Positions 43,411 to 55,000 of a stretch of DNA of 64,000 nt are shown here, piece by piece. The DNA lies in the NCBI GenBank assembly GCA_903772945.1, contig CAICTM010000008.1:1-64000 (forward strand). The letters are read 5' to 3'. Under the pieces are notes generated by a model, which saw only the letters and a program-made list of their open reading frames with translations, ran no database searches and was not told where the DNA came from. Made by a program: the position numbers and the translations under genes. Source of the DNA: Seminavis robusta. Taxonomy: Eukaryota; Bacillariophyta; Bacillariophyceae; Naviculales; Naviculaceae. Positions within the stretch are counted from its first letter, which is position 1, and each line of letters starts with the position of its first letter.

Positions 43411-44331
43411 GGAATTCCGCGATGCTTCTGCACTTGCGCTACGATCGGAGCCCCTCTGATCTTCCCAGCCACTGTGATGGCTGTGGAGAGCGCTTCAGTG
43501 TCACTCACGCCCTTTCCTGTACCAAGGGCGGTCTGGTTCTCCAACGCCACAATGAAGTGCGTGATGAACTCAGTGATCTCGCTGCCAAGGCATTCATCCC
43601 ATCTGCAGTTCGCGACGAACCCCGTGTCCAACTTAGTCGCTCTGCAGCTACGGATGCTTCGCCTTCCAGCGACTCTCCTGTAGTTCTCACCCCATCCGAG
43701 GAACGAGGTGATCTCCTTATCCGTGGCCTCTGGCAACGCGGAACTGACGGCATAATTGATGTTCGTGTCATCAATCTTGATGCTGCTTCTCACTGTCGCA
43801 AGGATCCTGACAAGGTTCTTCGCAATGGCGAACGTGACAAGAAACGCAAGTATCTCGACGCCTGTCTTTCCCAACGCCGCCACTTTACTCCGTTTGTTGT
43901 CTCTGCTGATGGTCTCCTTGGGGCCGAAACTGAGGCACTTGCGAAACGTATTTCCGCTTTGCTCGCTGCAAAGTGGGAACGCCCTTACTCAGTGGTGCGT
44001 GGCTACGTTAATGCTCGGCTCAGCCTAGCTATTCTTCGGGCCCGCCACCTCTGCATGCGTGGCTCTCGTGTCCCTGCTGGCACAATGAGCTACCGTCGTT
44101 ATCTCTGGGATGCCGATGGTGCACTTGCACTCTTCCGCTAATTGTGCTCCCTTGTCCTTCCTGGTTTTCCTCCATGCACCCCCCTTCCCTGCCCCCCTTG
44201 TTTTGCCCTGCTCGCGTCCTCATTGCTCTCCCCGTCTGCCCACCACACCAGCCACCCACCACCGCAGCCACTGCTTTGCCTAGCCTCGCCCCCCTCGCTC
44301 CTTAACGTATCTATTTAGTATTTATTTTCTC
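43411..44331 (+). mobile_element. 5'-truncated LINE (non-LTR retrotransposon)
   Basis: The 921-bp insert is flanked by a perfect 15-bp target duplication, TGCTTGCTATTCCCT, at 43396-43410 and 44332-44346. It encodes the C-terminal part of a reverse-transcriptase protein, ending at 44141: SHCDGCGERFSVTHALSCTK and GGLVLQRHNEVRDELSDLAA form the Cys/His-containing region typical after the RT domain of algal LINEs, then LIRGLWQRGTDGIIDVRVIN and LAKRISALLAAKWERPYSVV. The 190-bp 3' tail ends in an AT-rich stretch (TATTTATTTTCTC) without a clear poly-A. The RT and endonuclease domains are missing, as expected for target-primed insertion with 5' truncation. The frame is intact and the duplication perfect, so the insertion is young. 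The ATG at 43395 belongs to the target site, not the LINE. Confidence 0.85.
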
Positions 44332-44346
44332 TGCTTGCTATTCCCT
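44332..44346. repeat. LINE target-site duplication, right
   Basis: TGCTTGCTATTCCCT, identical to 43396-43410. The sequence after it (TGGGCGCTTTTCACATAAGC) continues the original target. Confidence 0.9.
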
Positions 44347-44479
44347 TGGGCGCTTTTCACATAAGCATGGAAAGGCGTGAGCCATAACCTTCAGGACTAG
44401 CTAGCAAGCCCAGTAGCTAGCTAGTAGTAACTAGCTATTAGTAGCGTATTTGTTTTTCCGCTATTAGTAGCGTTCTGTT

Positions 44480-44609
44480 CGAAAATGACCTGTGGTAGCG
44501 ATTTATGACTATCCAGTTACCAGATTACTAAAATCAACCACACAACAACTACCAAGTAGTAACACAACTATAAGCAACCTCTTTTCAACACCACCATCAG
44601 CCTTTTTCG
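44480..44609 (+). repeat. Left 130-bp terminal direct repeat
   Basis: Starts CGAAAATGACCTGTGGTAGC and ends CCTTTTTCG. Every base matches 47519-47648. Confidence 0.95.
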
Positions 44610-47137
44610 GCTTATCAGGCGTGGAAGCTACTACACGATCGATAGGAGAACAAGCAAGCAACGAGCGACAAGAAGAAGAAGAGCCGTTCGAACGAGAAGA
44701 AGACCTACCGTCGTTCGTTCGACGCCATTGCGTCGAAGCGTTCGAAGCTACCGTTCGAACACACCAGAAGCACCGTCGACACTACCACTCGAAGCTACCG
44801 TTCGAACGGAAGAGAGAAAGAAAAGAAGAAGAAGAAGGTGTCTGTTAACCGTTCGTTCATTCGAACGCTACCGTTCGACGTGAAGATACCGTTCGTTCAT
44901 TCGAAGCAGCGCCATTGTCGCCGATTCGAAGCTACCGTTTCGGAGCTACAGAACGACAAGAAGAGATCCTCATTGCCAGTGTAACCGGCAGAGGAACAAG
45001 AGAAGAAGAGAAGACCTCCAAGCGGCATAGCAACAGAAGACCTCTCAAGAAGAAGGGGCTCTCTCAAGTGGAGCGAGAGATAGAGACTTCCAAGTGGGAA
45101 GCAGAGTTTGGACTTGGAATATTGATCCCTCCAGTCTGGATCAATTCCTGCCTCATTGTCACCAAAGAGATCGATCTGAGCCAAGGAGAGGGGACGCCTG
45201 ATCCAAGAGTTTTGGCCTAGACTGCCACAGACTGGGTGTGCAGAGCTCATTCCGTGGAATACAGCCTTACTTGTCTGGGTGTGTACAGTTTGCTGTTGGA
45301 ATAGGAGCAGAGAAGAAGACCCACAACTGTTGCTCATCCAAGTGATACCGCAAGAGAAGAAGTAATTGGAGGCGAATATGGCAGGCAATCTTGCAGCCAT
45401 GAACAATTATCTACAGAATACCATCGGTATTACCGAACTAGCCACGAGGACAGCATTGAATGATCAAGGATCGGATGCCTTCGTCTCACTTGATACCTTT
45501 ACCAATGCCGATATCAAGAGCATCTGCGAGAATGTGAGGAAACCAGGTGGTACCATTCCGAATCCAGCCATTGCGGCCGCAGCCGATGATGCAGCTGCCG
45601 CAGCAGTTCTGCCCAGAGAAGTTCCCAATCGAGGACGACAGCTGGGGTTTGGATTTGAGAAGCGACTTAGACAACTACGGTTCTACAAGTCACACATGTT
45701 ATGAATCCAGCGTCAAATCATTCCCAACCAAGCCACTTTGGCTAGACTGAACACAATTTGGGCGATGTACGAGTCCGAACGAGAAGAGGTAGATATCGCG
45801 GACCCTCCCCAATTGTTGATGGAAGAGGCCGTGGACGTGGTAGTGGCAGGTCCCAAGGCCGAGGCCATGGAAGAGGTCGAGGCAGGGGACGAGGACGTGG
45901 TCGTACCCGTGAAGGCAGAGGTTTTGACCCCGATGACTCAAAACGATACTATCATCCCGATGAGTGGGCTCAGCTCACATCGGCGCAGCAGCACAGGCTA
46001 GGGACGCCCGCGATGGTGACAAGCGGAAAATTGCCGAGCTGCAGACACAGTTGTCAGAGTCCCAGTCCCAAGTCTCGGCATTGCAAGCCGAGAAGCGATC
46101 CCGGACTGATGTTCCTGGTGGACTAGCGTGGCAACCAGATGAACCGGCGATGAGTTTCCGGTGTTCGCACTCTGAGATCAGTTGCTACCCTTGCCAGAGT
46201 TGGCGGAGGCAGATGAGATCCAACACGAGGCTTTCGATAAGTACATTTCGACCCGTGTTTGTGTCGCACAGGGTGACAAAATGTCTTACGGCCCAATCAC
46301 AAAGTGCAAAGAGGAATTCAGATGGGAAATTGATTGGCCTTTCGAATACTAACCCATTGCTTGATACTTCCATTTATGAGGTGGAGTTTGACAGTGGCGA
46401 GACGAGGCCTACTCGGCCAACGTGCCACACTGCGTGAAATATTGAGACATTCTGATATACTGAGAATTTTGTGCACTTGTGTTGAATCACTTGTTTGCTG
46501 CTGAATGAATTGATTTGATTTACTGACTATGTGTTTGATCGCCCCTTCCGCATCACGCTAAGGGGACGGATTTCGAGTTGAGACAGATTTGACATGATGT
46601 CGATGTGAACCAGCTGCCTTGTCTGTAGCGTGACGCAAAAGCTGCGATGAAAGCAAATGTTGCGATGGAATTGATGCCCGACACACTGTGTTGGAGGACG
46701 AGCACTGATACCGTGACGCACCGATATCACCGGAAATGGCTAGATTTGATATGCCAAAACGAGAATTTGAGGTGACGCAAATTGTGCAACCCTATGTTAG
46801 AACCGAACTTCTCAATTTTTGTGCTTCGGATTTCCATGAAAAGCAGGTCGAAATGACAACATTGCCTTCCTGGAGCACGGATTTGACAATTTAGACATGC
46901 GAGTTTAAGAAAACTGGACGACTTTTCCCAGCACCCCTGTTTCTGCTGAACGACGAGAATTGTCGAATCAGAACAGGCTGGAAGATGCAATTTGATGAAT
47001 CAAGAGAAGATCTACAAGCAACCAGATGCTGTTGTGAGACCAGATGATGACATAGTCAGGTTTGAGGGGACTTTGTGTCAGAGATTGAACGATCAAGAAG
47101 AGAGAATAGAATGACCCTGGCAACAGGACCCTGAAGT

Positions 47138-47323
47138 TCAGAGACAAAAGTCAATGTCCTGAATGGGCTGAGCCATTTTTTTACCTGTGTGGCCCATGAG
47201 GTCCTGGCAGTCTGGCCAGGATTTAGGTTTTCCCACAAGATTCCATAGAGACTGAAGCTGTTGCCCGAATGCAACCTGAAGCTGTGATTGAAGAATGATG
47301 GCTAGAAGCAGGAGAGCAGCCAT
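47138..47323 (-). CDS. Possible first exon of a small secreted protein
   Basis: MAALLLLAIILQSQLQVAFG is a convincing signal peptide, preceded by a TTCAA leader. It continues SLWNLVGKPKSWPDCQDLMG and then meets a possible GT donor (HTG|gtaaaa). A downstream partner exon is not certain. The KSWPDCxDLxGxTG stretch faintly recalls the start of potato-inhibitor-I-type domains, but the rest of that fold is not visible. It lies on the minus strand between the LTR element's end repeats, so it would be cargo or host DNA caught there, or chance. Confidence 0.3.
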   Translation of the reverse strand: MAALLLLAIILQSQLQVAFGQQLQSLWNLVGKPKSWPDCQDLMGHTGKKMAQPIQDIDFCL

Positions 47324-47518
47324 TTGAACAATGAACGAAATGAAATCATGTTGAGTTGAATGACGAATTGAGAGACGAATGACATGCTAGAGCGATGTAG
47401 CCATGCATATGATGCATACCTTCATCAAGGGTACATCCTGTTTCAGACTTCCGAAGTCTGTTTTCCCATGTCAAGTGCAATCTAGCGTGAGATAGATCCC
47501 CCTCTAGCTTGAGGGGAC

Positions 47519-47648
47519 CGAAAATGACCTGTGGTAGCGATTTATGACTATCCAGTTACCAGATTACTAAAATCAACCACACAACAACTACCAAGTAGTA
47601 ACACAACTATAAGCAACCTCTTTTCAACACCACCATCAGCCTTTTTCG
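47519..47648 (+). repeat. Right 130-bp terminal direct repeat
   Basis: Identical to 44480-44609. It is preceded by CTTGAGGGGAC, a short purine-rich stretch that could be the polypurine tract. Confidence 0.95.
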
Positions 47649-49094
47649 TGTTGGTGGGTTCCACCGGTGCACCTGTGAACGGAAGACAACGCCAGCAGAG
47701 CTGTATACATGGTTTTGGTGCCGACTGACCTGCCTGGCTACCAGGTGGTGCCTACAGATTGCTCCGAAGCAAGCCCTCTCCAAGAGAGGAGCGACTTTTG
47801 AAAGTTGCCCTTTGGAAGGGAACCTACAGTATCATGATGCATGGTGTTAGGCTTATTACTGTTTCTACCCGACGCCGTATTGTTTACCAAGAGAAGTTGA
47901 TGAGTTGTGTCGCTCCTGCGCAATGCCGCCGCTTCTACATGCCAGTCAGCCAGCCAAAGCCCCATCTCGCATCGCTAGCTAGCTAGATCTACTAGTACTC
48001 CCTGGCTAGCCCGTCAGTGTCAGCCAATAATCCACAAGCTTCACACCAATCCTGGCGGTATCGTTTGGTGACAAGTAGTCTTGTTCTTGGAAGGAAAATG
48101 CAGCGCCCAATCATTGTTTGGAAGATTTTAGCCCCAGAGAGAATTGGAACGTAACCAATCGTGGTGCTGCTTGGGCCCTCACTTACGTTTCGTTGGGGAG
48201 ATACGGTAGCCGTGGCTGCCATAGCCATTCCCATAGCCCTGGTACCGCACGGTACCAATAGCCTGCCGACTGCCACCGGCTACTATCTAGACAGCGATGT
48301 TGTGGCAAGTTGCGGCAAGCGGAAGGACAATCTTGCGGTCAGGGGGAACAAGAGGTTTCTAATCTTTGGAAGGCCATCTTCCCCGGAAGCATTCTTCTCT
48401 AATGACTTTTCTAAATGGAAGGCATTCTTTCAGTCTTGGGGCGCAGATTCCAGTACAGACAACCACAGTGAAATTCTTTTCGTAGGTCGACAAGACAAGA
48501 ATCGAACTCCTCGTCCTCATTTATTTTTTTCTCTTTTCCGCTCTTTTCCCGGAGTACTAAGTACTGAGTAGTTGCTTCCCCTCCCCAGTACAGCTAGCAA
48601 GCTAGTACCGTTTTACGGGGCTCACACTCACAAGAGCTTCCAAAGCAAGGCCCAAGAGCTCTGTGGCTCCTACCTAAAGTACCAGTACCGGTAGCTAGCA
48701 TCATATCGACCACACTTACTTCGTCTCCAGTAAGACATCAGCTGCTCGCTCATACTGTAGAGATAGCTACATCAGTTGAGAGGGAAGAGCCCCTTTGCAA
48801 AAATTGCTTGACCAGTCACTCACTTCCCTTGAACGCCACAACATAACAAGCAGTAGCATACCTTTGCTATCAAATACGACATACGGTATTAATAGTAGGC
48901 CCGAGTAAGTTGTATGGGGTACCGGTATGGTTGCAAGCAATGTTGGCAATAGAGCCACTGGGGCTCCATTCTCTCCTCTCTGCTATCTAGCCCAACAGTT
49001 CTAACTCTTAGTCTCTTACATTGTGCAATCTTTCAATTGCTTAACTTTATCCAGTCCAGAGACGAGAAAGCCACGCATTGAATCAAAACTCAAG
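47649..49094. other. Intergenic, 1.4 kb
   Basis: Contains GCTAGCTAGCTAG (about 47971) and TACCGGTA at 48686 and 48919. The last about 120 bases are the leader of the next gene. No gene is supported. Confidence 0.5.
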
Positions 49095-52000
49095 ATGCCC
49101 GCAAATGACAGTATCACGCACGACGCCCCAGCTTTTCAAGATGGGCTTCTCTTACCAGCCCTCATGGCAGAGGGCTCTGAAACCGGCTCTGGAGGGATCG
49201 ATCCCAGTGACAGTTCCACAGAGGATCTTATGGTCTTGCAGATTGATGACCCTGAAGGAGAAAGTTTCACGCCCCAGGACGACCAAGAGCCACCATTCCA
49301 ACGCTGCCACACTGTCGACAGCACGACTTACTGCAGAGACTCCCGCAACGAGGAGCCAGTAAGCCATATCAAGGTTCCCTTGGGTGGTGGCGATGACGAT
49401 CATTGCGGCGAAAAGGATGCTCAAGACGACGACGACAAAAACAAACAAGAGCAAGAAGACGAAATTGCAAGCTACAGTGAGGAACACTCCAGCTTGGACT
49501 CGGCCGAAGCTCGTGAAGCTGCCATTCGGGCTGGATTCCTCGGGTTTCTCTATGGATACCTGCACAATGATGTCTTTCAAAAGTTCCTTGCCTTTGTGTC
49601 AAAGATATGCCAAAAGCTTCTCAAGAAGTTTGGTAAAGGCAATGATCAAGACGGTGGCGATGTGGATCTTGACGTTGACCTAGGTTTGGAAGACATTGTG
49701 CAAGAGGCAGTCGACTTGGGTGGCGACCCAACAAGAATGCTCACCCAACAACAAGGAAGTTTGAATGTTTTTGGGTCGCCGCAACAAGGAGCTGGTGGCG
49801 GCGGTGGTGGCAGTAGTGGCCCTCCAGCAACCCCTCAAATGGCAGTTGCAGCGGTACGTTTTCAAACTCAAAAAGTCAAGGGGTACAACATACCGTTCGC
49901 AAAACGTCTCCTCACGTACATCCTTCTTTTCTTCGTTTAGGCCTTGGGCGCAGCCGGAGCTGGAGCGGCAGGAGCAGCTGGAGCGGCAGGAGCAGCCGGA
50001 GCTGCAGCCGGAGGAATGGCAGCGGCAGCCGCTCAGGCCGCCGTTGCTGTTGGCATTGGTAAGTGCTTGGCCCGGAACTTATAATATATCGAGCAGAGTG
50101 CTTGAACTTTACAGCTCAATTTCCATTTCCAACTCTCTTTCTCTCTCTTGTCCCATCAGCTGCGGCGGCTGCAGCCGCGTCGGTAAGCGTATCTGCTCCC
50201 AGCCAAGATACCACAACTGGATTCCATGATGCTCCACGCATGTTTGGCAACTTCACTCCACCAATCTGCTCAGATGTTGCCACGGACAAGATAGGCCAGG
50301 TCACTTTTCAACTTGAAGCTATGCCTCCAGAGGTCTTGGAACACAGAAAATGGGAACTCGAGGAGAAGTTTCGCAGCATTTACAACAGCATGACAGGCAT
50401 GTGCCTGGATCCGTTGGATCGGATCTTGTTGGAAGCAGTTCTGTTGGAATGGGAGATAGATTGGGGAATTGATAGCAGGAATCAAACTCTAGGCCCTCCT
50501 CCTGCCAATGCATCGCAGGTCGAGTATGAAGCACGTGTGGCTCGCAGTGTCACAACAATGTCATGGAAGGCGATTCTGAACTGCAACGGCTGCCCAGACT
50601 ACGAGCCATTGTTTGCTCTCCCAGAGGACTACGGTAGTGCGGGCACAGCAACAGCAAACCCAAGTTCAAGGCAGCTCATGCGCCAACAGAGGCGACTGCA
50701 AGACTTCAGTTTGGAACAATTCTTTGCTCTGTTTGCTGCTGCTTTTGGTTACTCCGTTGAAACTTTGTTGCAGAGTGGAGTTGTTGGATCAAGATCCTTC
50801 TCCAGCAACTTCACAAGACTGGTTCGAGTGAATGCTGCCTGGACTCAATCAATTCAGGAAGGTGGAATCACGGAGGACGATGATGGCGAGGTGGCAAGGC
50901 TTGGGCATGAGGAGATCAACGCATTCTACGTTCAAGTCAGCAGCAACAATGGAACTCTCTTGACCCCGTTTCAAGGAAGTGATTTAGCAGGACTCCAGGA
51001 CTGCCTTGATATTCCGGACGCAAACCAGCAGTCAGATTACTGCAAGGAAGTCTTTGAAAGTGTGGAAGGAGTGGATGCTGAGGCACTAAGAATGTGTATT
51101 CAGAATCCAAACACCCTGGAATGTCAAGAGATCCTCCCAGGACTGTTGGAGTTGTCCATCAATGAAGACAACACCCAAGAAGATGCTTCAGTTGGTGGTA
51201 GTCAAATGATTCTGGATTCTGGCGAGACTAGCTCCAACCCTGCAAGTCCAACCGACGCTGCCACGAGTGCTTCAGATGCCAGCGTGGGAGGGACATCCAC
51301 TATTGTCAATGGCCAAGACAAGTTAACTGCAAACGAACAAGACAGTGCACAAGGTGGAACAAGTCTTGAGTTGGAGCTTCCTTCTCCAAGTTCAGCAAGC
51401 ATTGTGGAAGGAGGAAACACAGGCAGTGCATCAGTAAGCCTGAGTCTTCCCTCACCAAGTTCAACTGTACCCAGCGAGCAGGATGAGGGTCACGTTGCTC
51501 TTTCAATTTCGCTGCAGGTTGGCACTGAGTCGCCAGCTCCTGGGTTAGTTGAATCCGGGAACGTGCCTATATTCGGATCCAATGCTCCAGCAGCAGGTTC
51601 TCCCTTTGCCACTACTGGTTCCCCAAGTCAGTCTACGCCAACAAATGGAAATATTCCACTTGTGTCTCCCACCCCGCCTGAACTTATACCTCCTGTGTCA
51701 ACTGTATCAAAAAACACGCCTGCTGGTTCCATGCTTTCATCAATAAACTCACCAACAACACCCGGGACTGAGACATTCGAGACAGGCACAGCAGTCCCTG
51801 CTGCTACACCGTCACAAACAAACATCGGTGTGCTGGATACATCATCTCCGTCTGCCTTGTTGGCAGTTAATCCCAATGCACCCATCACGGCAGTCCATCG
51901 ACCGTCCTCCGCTCCATTGCCTCCTGTGGTATCACTGCCCACAGTTCCAGAATTGGCTGACTCACCAGCAACCCCAGCAGTATCAAGTCCGACATCACAA

Positions 52001-55000
52001 AACCCAGCCACACAGCTCCCCATCACAGCCACACCTGGACTAGCAACAGTACCAACAACTCAGACTGTCACTCCAAGGCCAACAACTGCAGTACCAACTG
52101 TGATTCCTGGGAGCCCATCTCTAACCCCAACGACTGCGATATCAAGGTTTACTTCCGCCATTGAAGGTATGCCAAATGACAATCCAGTGTCAACCCAAAC
52201 TCCAACTGATTCAACCATGGCAGCAACAACGCAACCTAGCCTTACTGAAGAACCTACCATAAGCCCAACATTGGATCCATCGCCTGAGCCTACCAATGAA
52301 CCAACTTTTGAACCCACAAACAACCCAACCATAGTACCCACAAACAACCCAACTCAAGAGCCAACAAATGAACCAACCATGGACCCAACAACAGCTCAAA
52401 CAGTTTCACTCACAACCAATGAGCCAACAGAGACACCTGGAAGCCCATCGATTGAACCAACCACAGCCAGTCCCAATGGATCCGTCCCCACTGTGACACC
52501 TGGTTCTCCCAGCACCAGTCCGACTACTGGCAGTCCCACAACTAGAACACCTACAGTGACCCCTGGAAGCCCCTCGCTAACCAACCAGCCAGTCCGGTTG
52601 GTATACTGTCCCACTGTGACACCTGGTTCTCCCAGCACCGTCGACTATGGCAGTCCCACAACTGGAACACCAACAGTGACCCCTGGAAGTCCCTCCACAA
52701 CACCCACCACTTTCTTTCCAGTCACCCTGGTTCCCCAGCACCGTCCTACTGCGTCCCCATGGACACCGACAGTGACCCCTGGAAGCCCTCTTCCCACACA
52801 TCGAGTCCCCTTGGTTCTTCCCACTGTACACCTGGTTCTCCCAGCACAGTCCTACTGCAGTCCCACACGGACACCACAGTACCCCTTGCCCCTCACTCGA
52901 ACCACCACATCGAGTCCCCTTGGTTCGTCCCACTGTTACACCTGGTTCTCCAGCACCAGTCCGACTACTGGCGTCCACACTAGAACACCTACAGTGACCC
53001 CTGGAAGCCCCTCGCTGGAACCAACCACAGCCAGTCCGGTTGGATCTGTCCACTGTGACACCTGGTTCTCCAGCACCAGTCCGACTACTGGCAGTCCACA
53101 ACTGGAACACCAACAGTGACCCCTGAGTCCCTCACAACACCCACCACTTCTCTTCCCACAGTCACCCCTGGTTCCCCCAGCACCAGTCCAAATACTGGCA
53201 CTCCCACAACTGGAACACCGACAGTGACCCCTGGAAGCCCTCCCTTGCGCCTACCACATCGAGTCCCTTGGTTCTGTACCACTGTGACACTGGTTCTCCC
53301 AGCACCAGTCCGACTACTGGCAGTCCCACTGGAACACCACAGTGACCCCTGAGCCCTCACTCGAACCAACAACGGCCAGTCCCCTTGGTTCCGTCCCACT
53401 GTACACCTGGTTCTCCCAGCAGTCCAATATGGCAGTCCACAACTGGAACCCGACAGTGACCCCTGGAAGCCCCTCGCGCCCACCACATCGAGTCCCCTTG
53501 GTTCTGTACCACTGTTACCTGGTTCTCCAGCACCAGTCACTAGCAGTCCCACAACTGAACACACAGTGACGCCTGGAGCCCCTCACTCTCGCCCACCACA
53601 TCGAGCCCCTTGGTTCTGTCCCACTGTGACCCTGGTTCTCCCAGCACCAGTCCAACCACAGACAGTCCCACAACTGGGACCCAACAGTGACCCCTGGAGC
53701 CCCTCACTCGACCAACACAGCCAGTCCCTTGGTTCGTCCCCACTGTGACACTGGTTCTCCAGCACCAGTCCCACTACTGGCAGTCCCACAACTGGAACAC
53801 CGACAGTGACGCCTGGAAGCCCTCATCTCGCCACCACTCGAGCCCCCTTGGTTCTGTCCCCACTGTGACCTGGTTCTCCCAGCACCAGTCCGACTTGGCA
53901 GTCCCACAACTGGAACACCACAGTGACCCTGGAAGCCCCTCACTCGAACCAACACAGCCAGTTCCCTTGGTTCTGTCCCCACTGTTACACTGGTTCTCCC
54001 AGTGTCAGTCCAAATGCAGTCACAATGGAACACGACAGTGACCCTGGTCCCTCACTCTCCCCACCACATCGAGTCCCCTTGGTTCTGTCCCCACTGTGAC
54101 ACCTGGTTCTCCAGCACCAGTCCGACTACTGGCAGTCCACAAATGGAACACCTACAGTGCCCCTGGAAGTCCTTCACAAAACCACCACTTCTCTTCCACG
54201 TCACTCCTGTTCTCCCAGCCCCAGTCCCCACAGACAGTCCACTACTGGGACACCAACAGTGATCTGGTAGCCCCTCACTCAGGCCTACAACAGCCAGCCC
54301 ACTTGGCCCCACGGTAACACCCGGAGCTTCCAGTGCCAGTCCGACTACTGGAAGTCCCCCAACTGGAACACCAACAGTGAGCCCTGGAAGCCCATCTGCT
54401 ACGCCCACCACAGGTTCTGTCCCCACAGTGACTCCTGGCTCTCCCAGTGTGAGTCCAACTGCAGGGAATCCTACTGTTGGGTCGCCCACTGTGAATCCTG
54501 GAAGCCCATCCTCGGCGCCAACCAATGTTAGTCCCACATCAGTACCGACTGTAACTCCAGGATCACCTAGTGTCAACCCAACCCTAGCCAATCCCTCAAT
54601 TGGGACACCCACTTTTACTCCTGGAAGCCCATCACTTGCTCCGACTTATCCCAGTCCTGCAGGTTTGGTACCCACTTTGACTCCTGGCTCCCCCAGTGTC
54701 AGTCCAACTGCAGGAAATCCATCGACCGGGACTCCAACGGTTACTCCTGGAAGCCCATCCCTTGCTCCTACAATTGGAAGCCCTACGACTATGCCCTCTT
54801 CCCTGCCTAGCACTTCATCTTCTCTGCCATCAGCACCAAGCACACAACCATCCACCTCTCCATCAGTTCTACAAACAGGTACTCCATCCCAGAGTCCATC
54901 ATTGACACCCTCCACTAGCCCTTCTAGTTTTCCCTCTTCTTCTCCATCATCGTTACGACCCTCTGTAACACCAGGAAATCCAACCGGAAGCCCTACAACT

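Larger units (their letters stand above)
44480..47648 (+). mobile_element. Broken copia-type (CoDi-like) LTR element, fossil
   Basis: Identical 130-bp direct repeats (44480-44609 and 47519-47648) bound about 2.9 kb. Between them are gag-like remains (about 45.37-46.1 kb: an N-terminal helical segment, then an RGRGRG-rich nucleic-acid-binding part and a coiled-coil-like stretch) and a short pol-like remnant at about 46.2-46.4 kb. Protease, integrase and reverse transcriptase are not recognisable. The element is broken, with a large internal loss and several further breaks. Identical end repeats indicate recent insertion, or recent mobilisation by a complete relative. It lies just downstream of the LINE. 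The true ends of the terminal repeats were not fixed. Confidence 0.7.

Noticed and set aside
47138-47323. Assignment to the potato inhibitor I family
   Set aside because: Only a faint W-P-D/L-x-G resemblance; the conserved C-terminal reactive loop and strand are not found.
48161-48571. 136-codon plus-strand frame
   Set aside because: No ATG at its start, and the composition resembles surrounding intergenic DNA.
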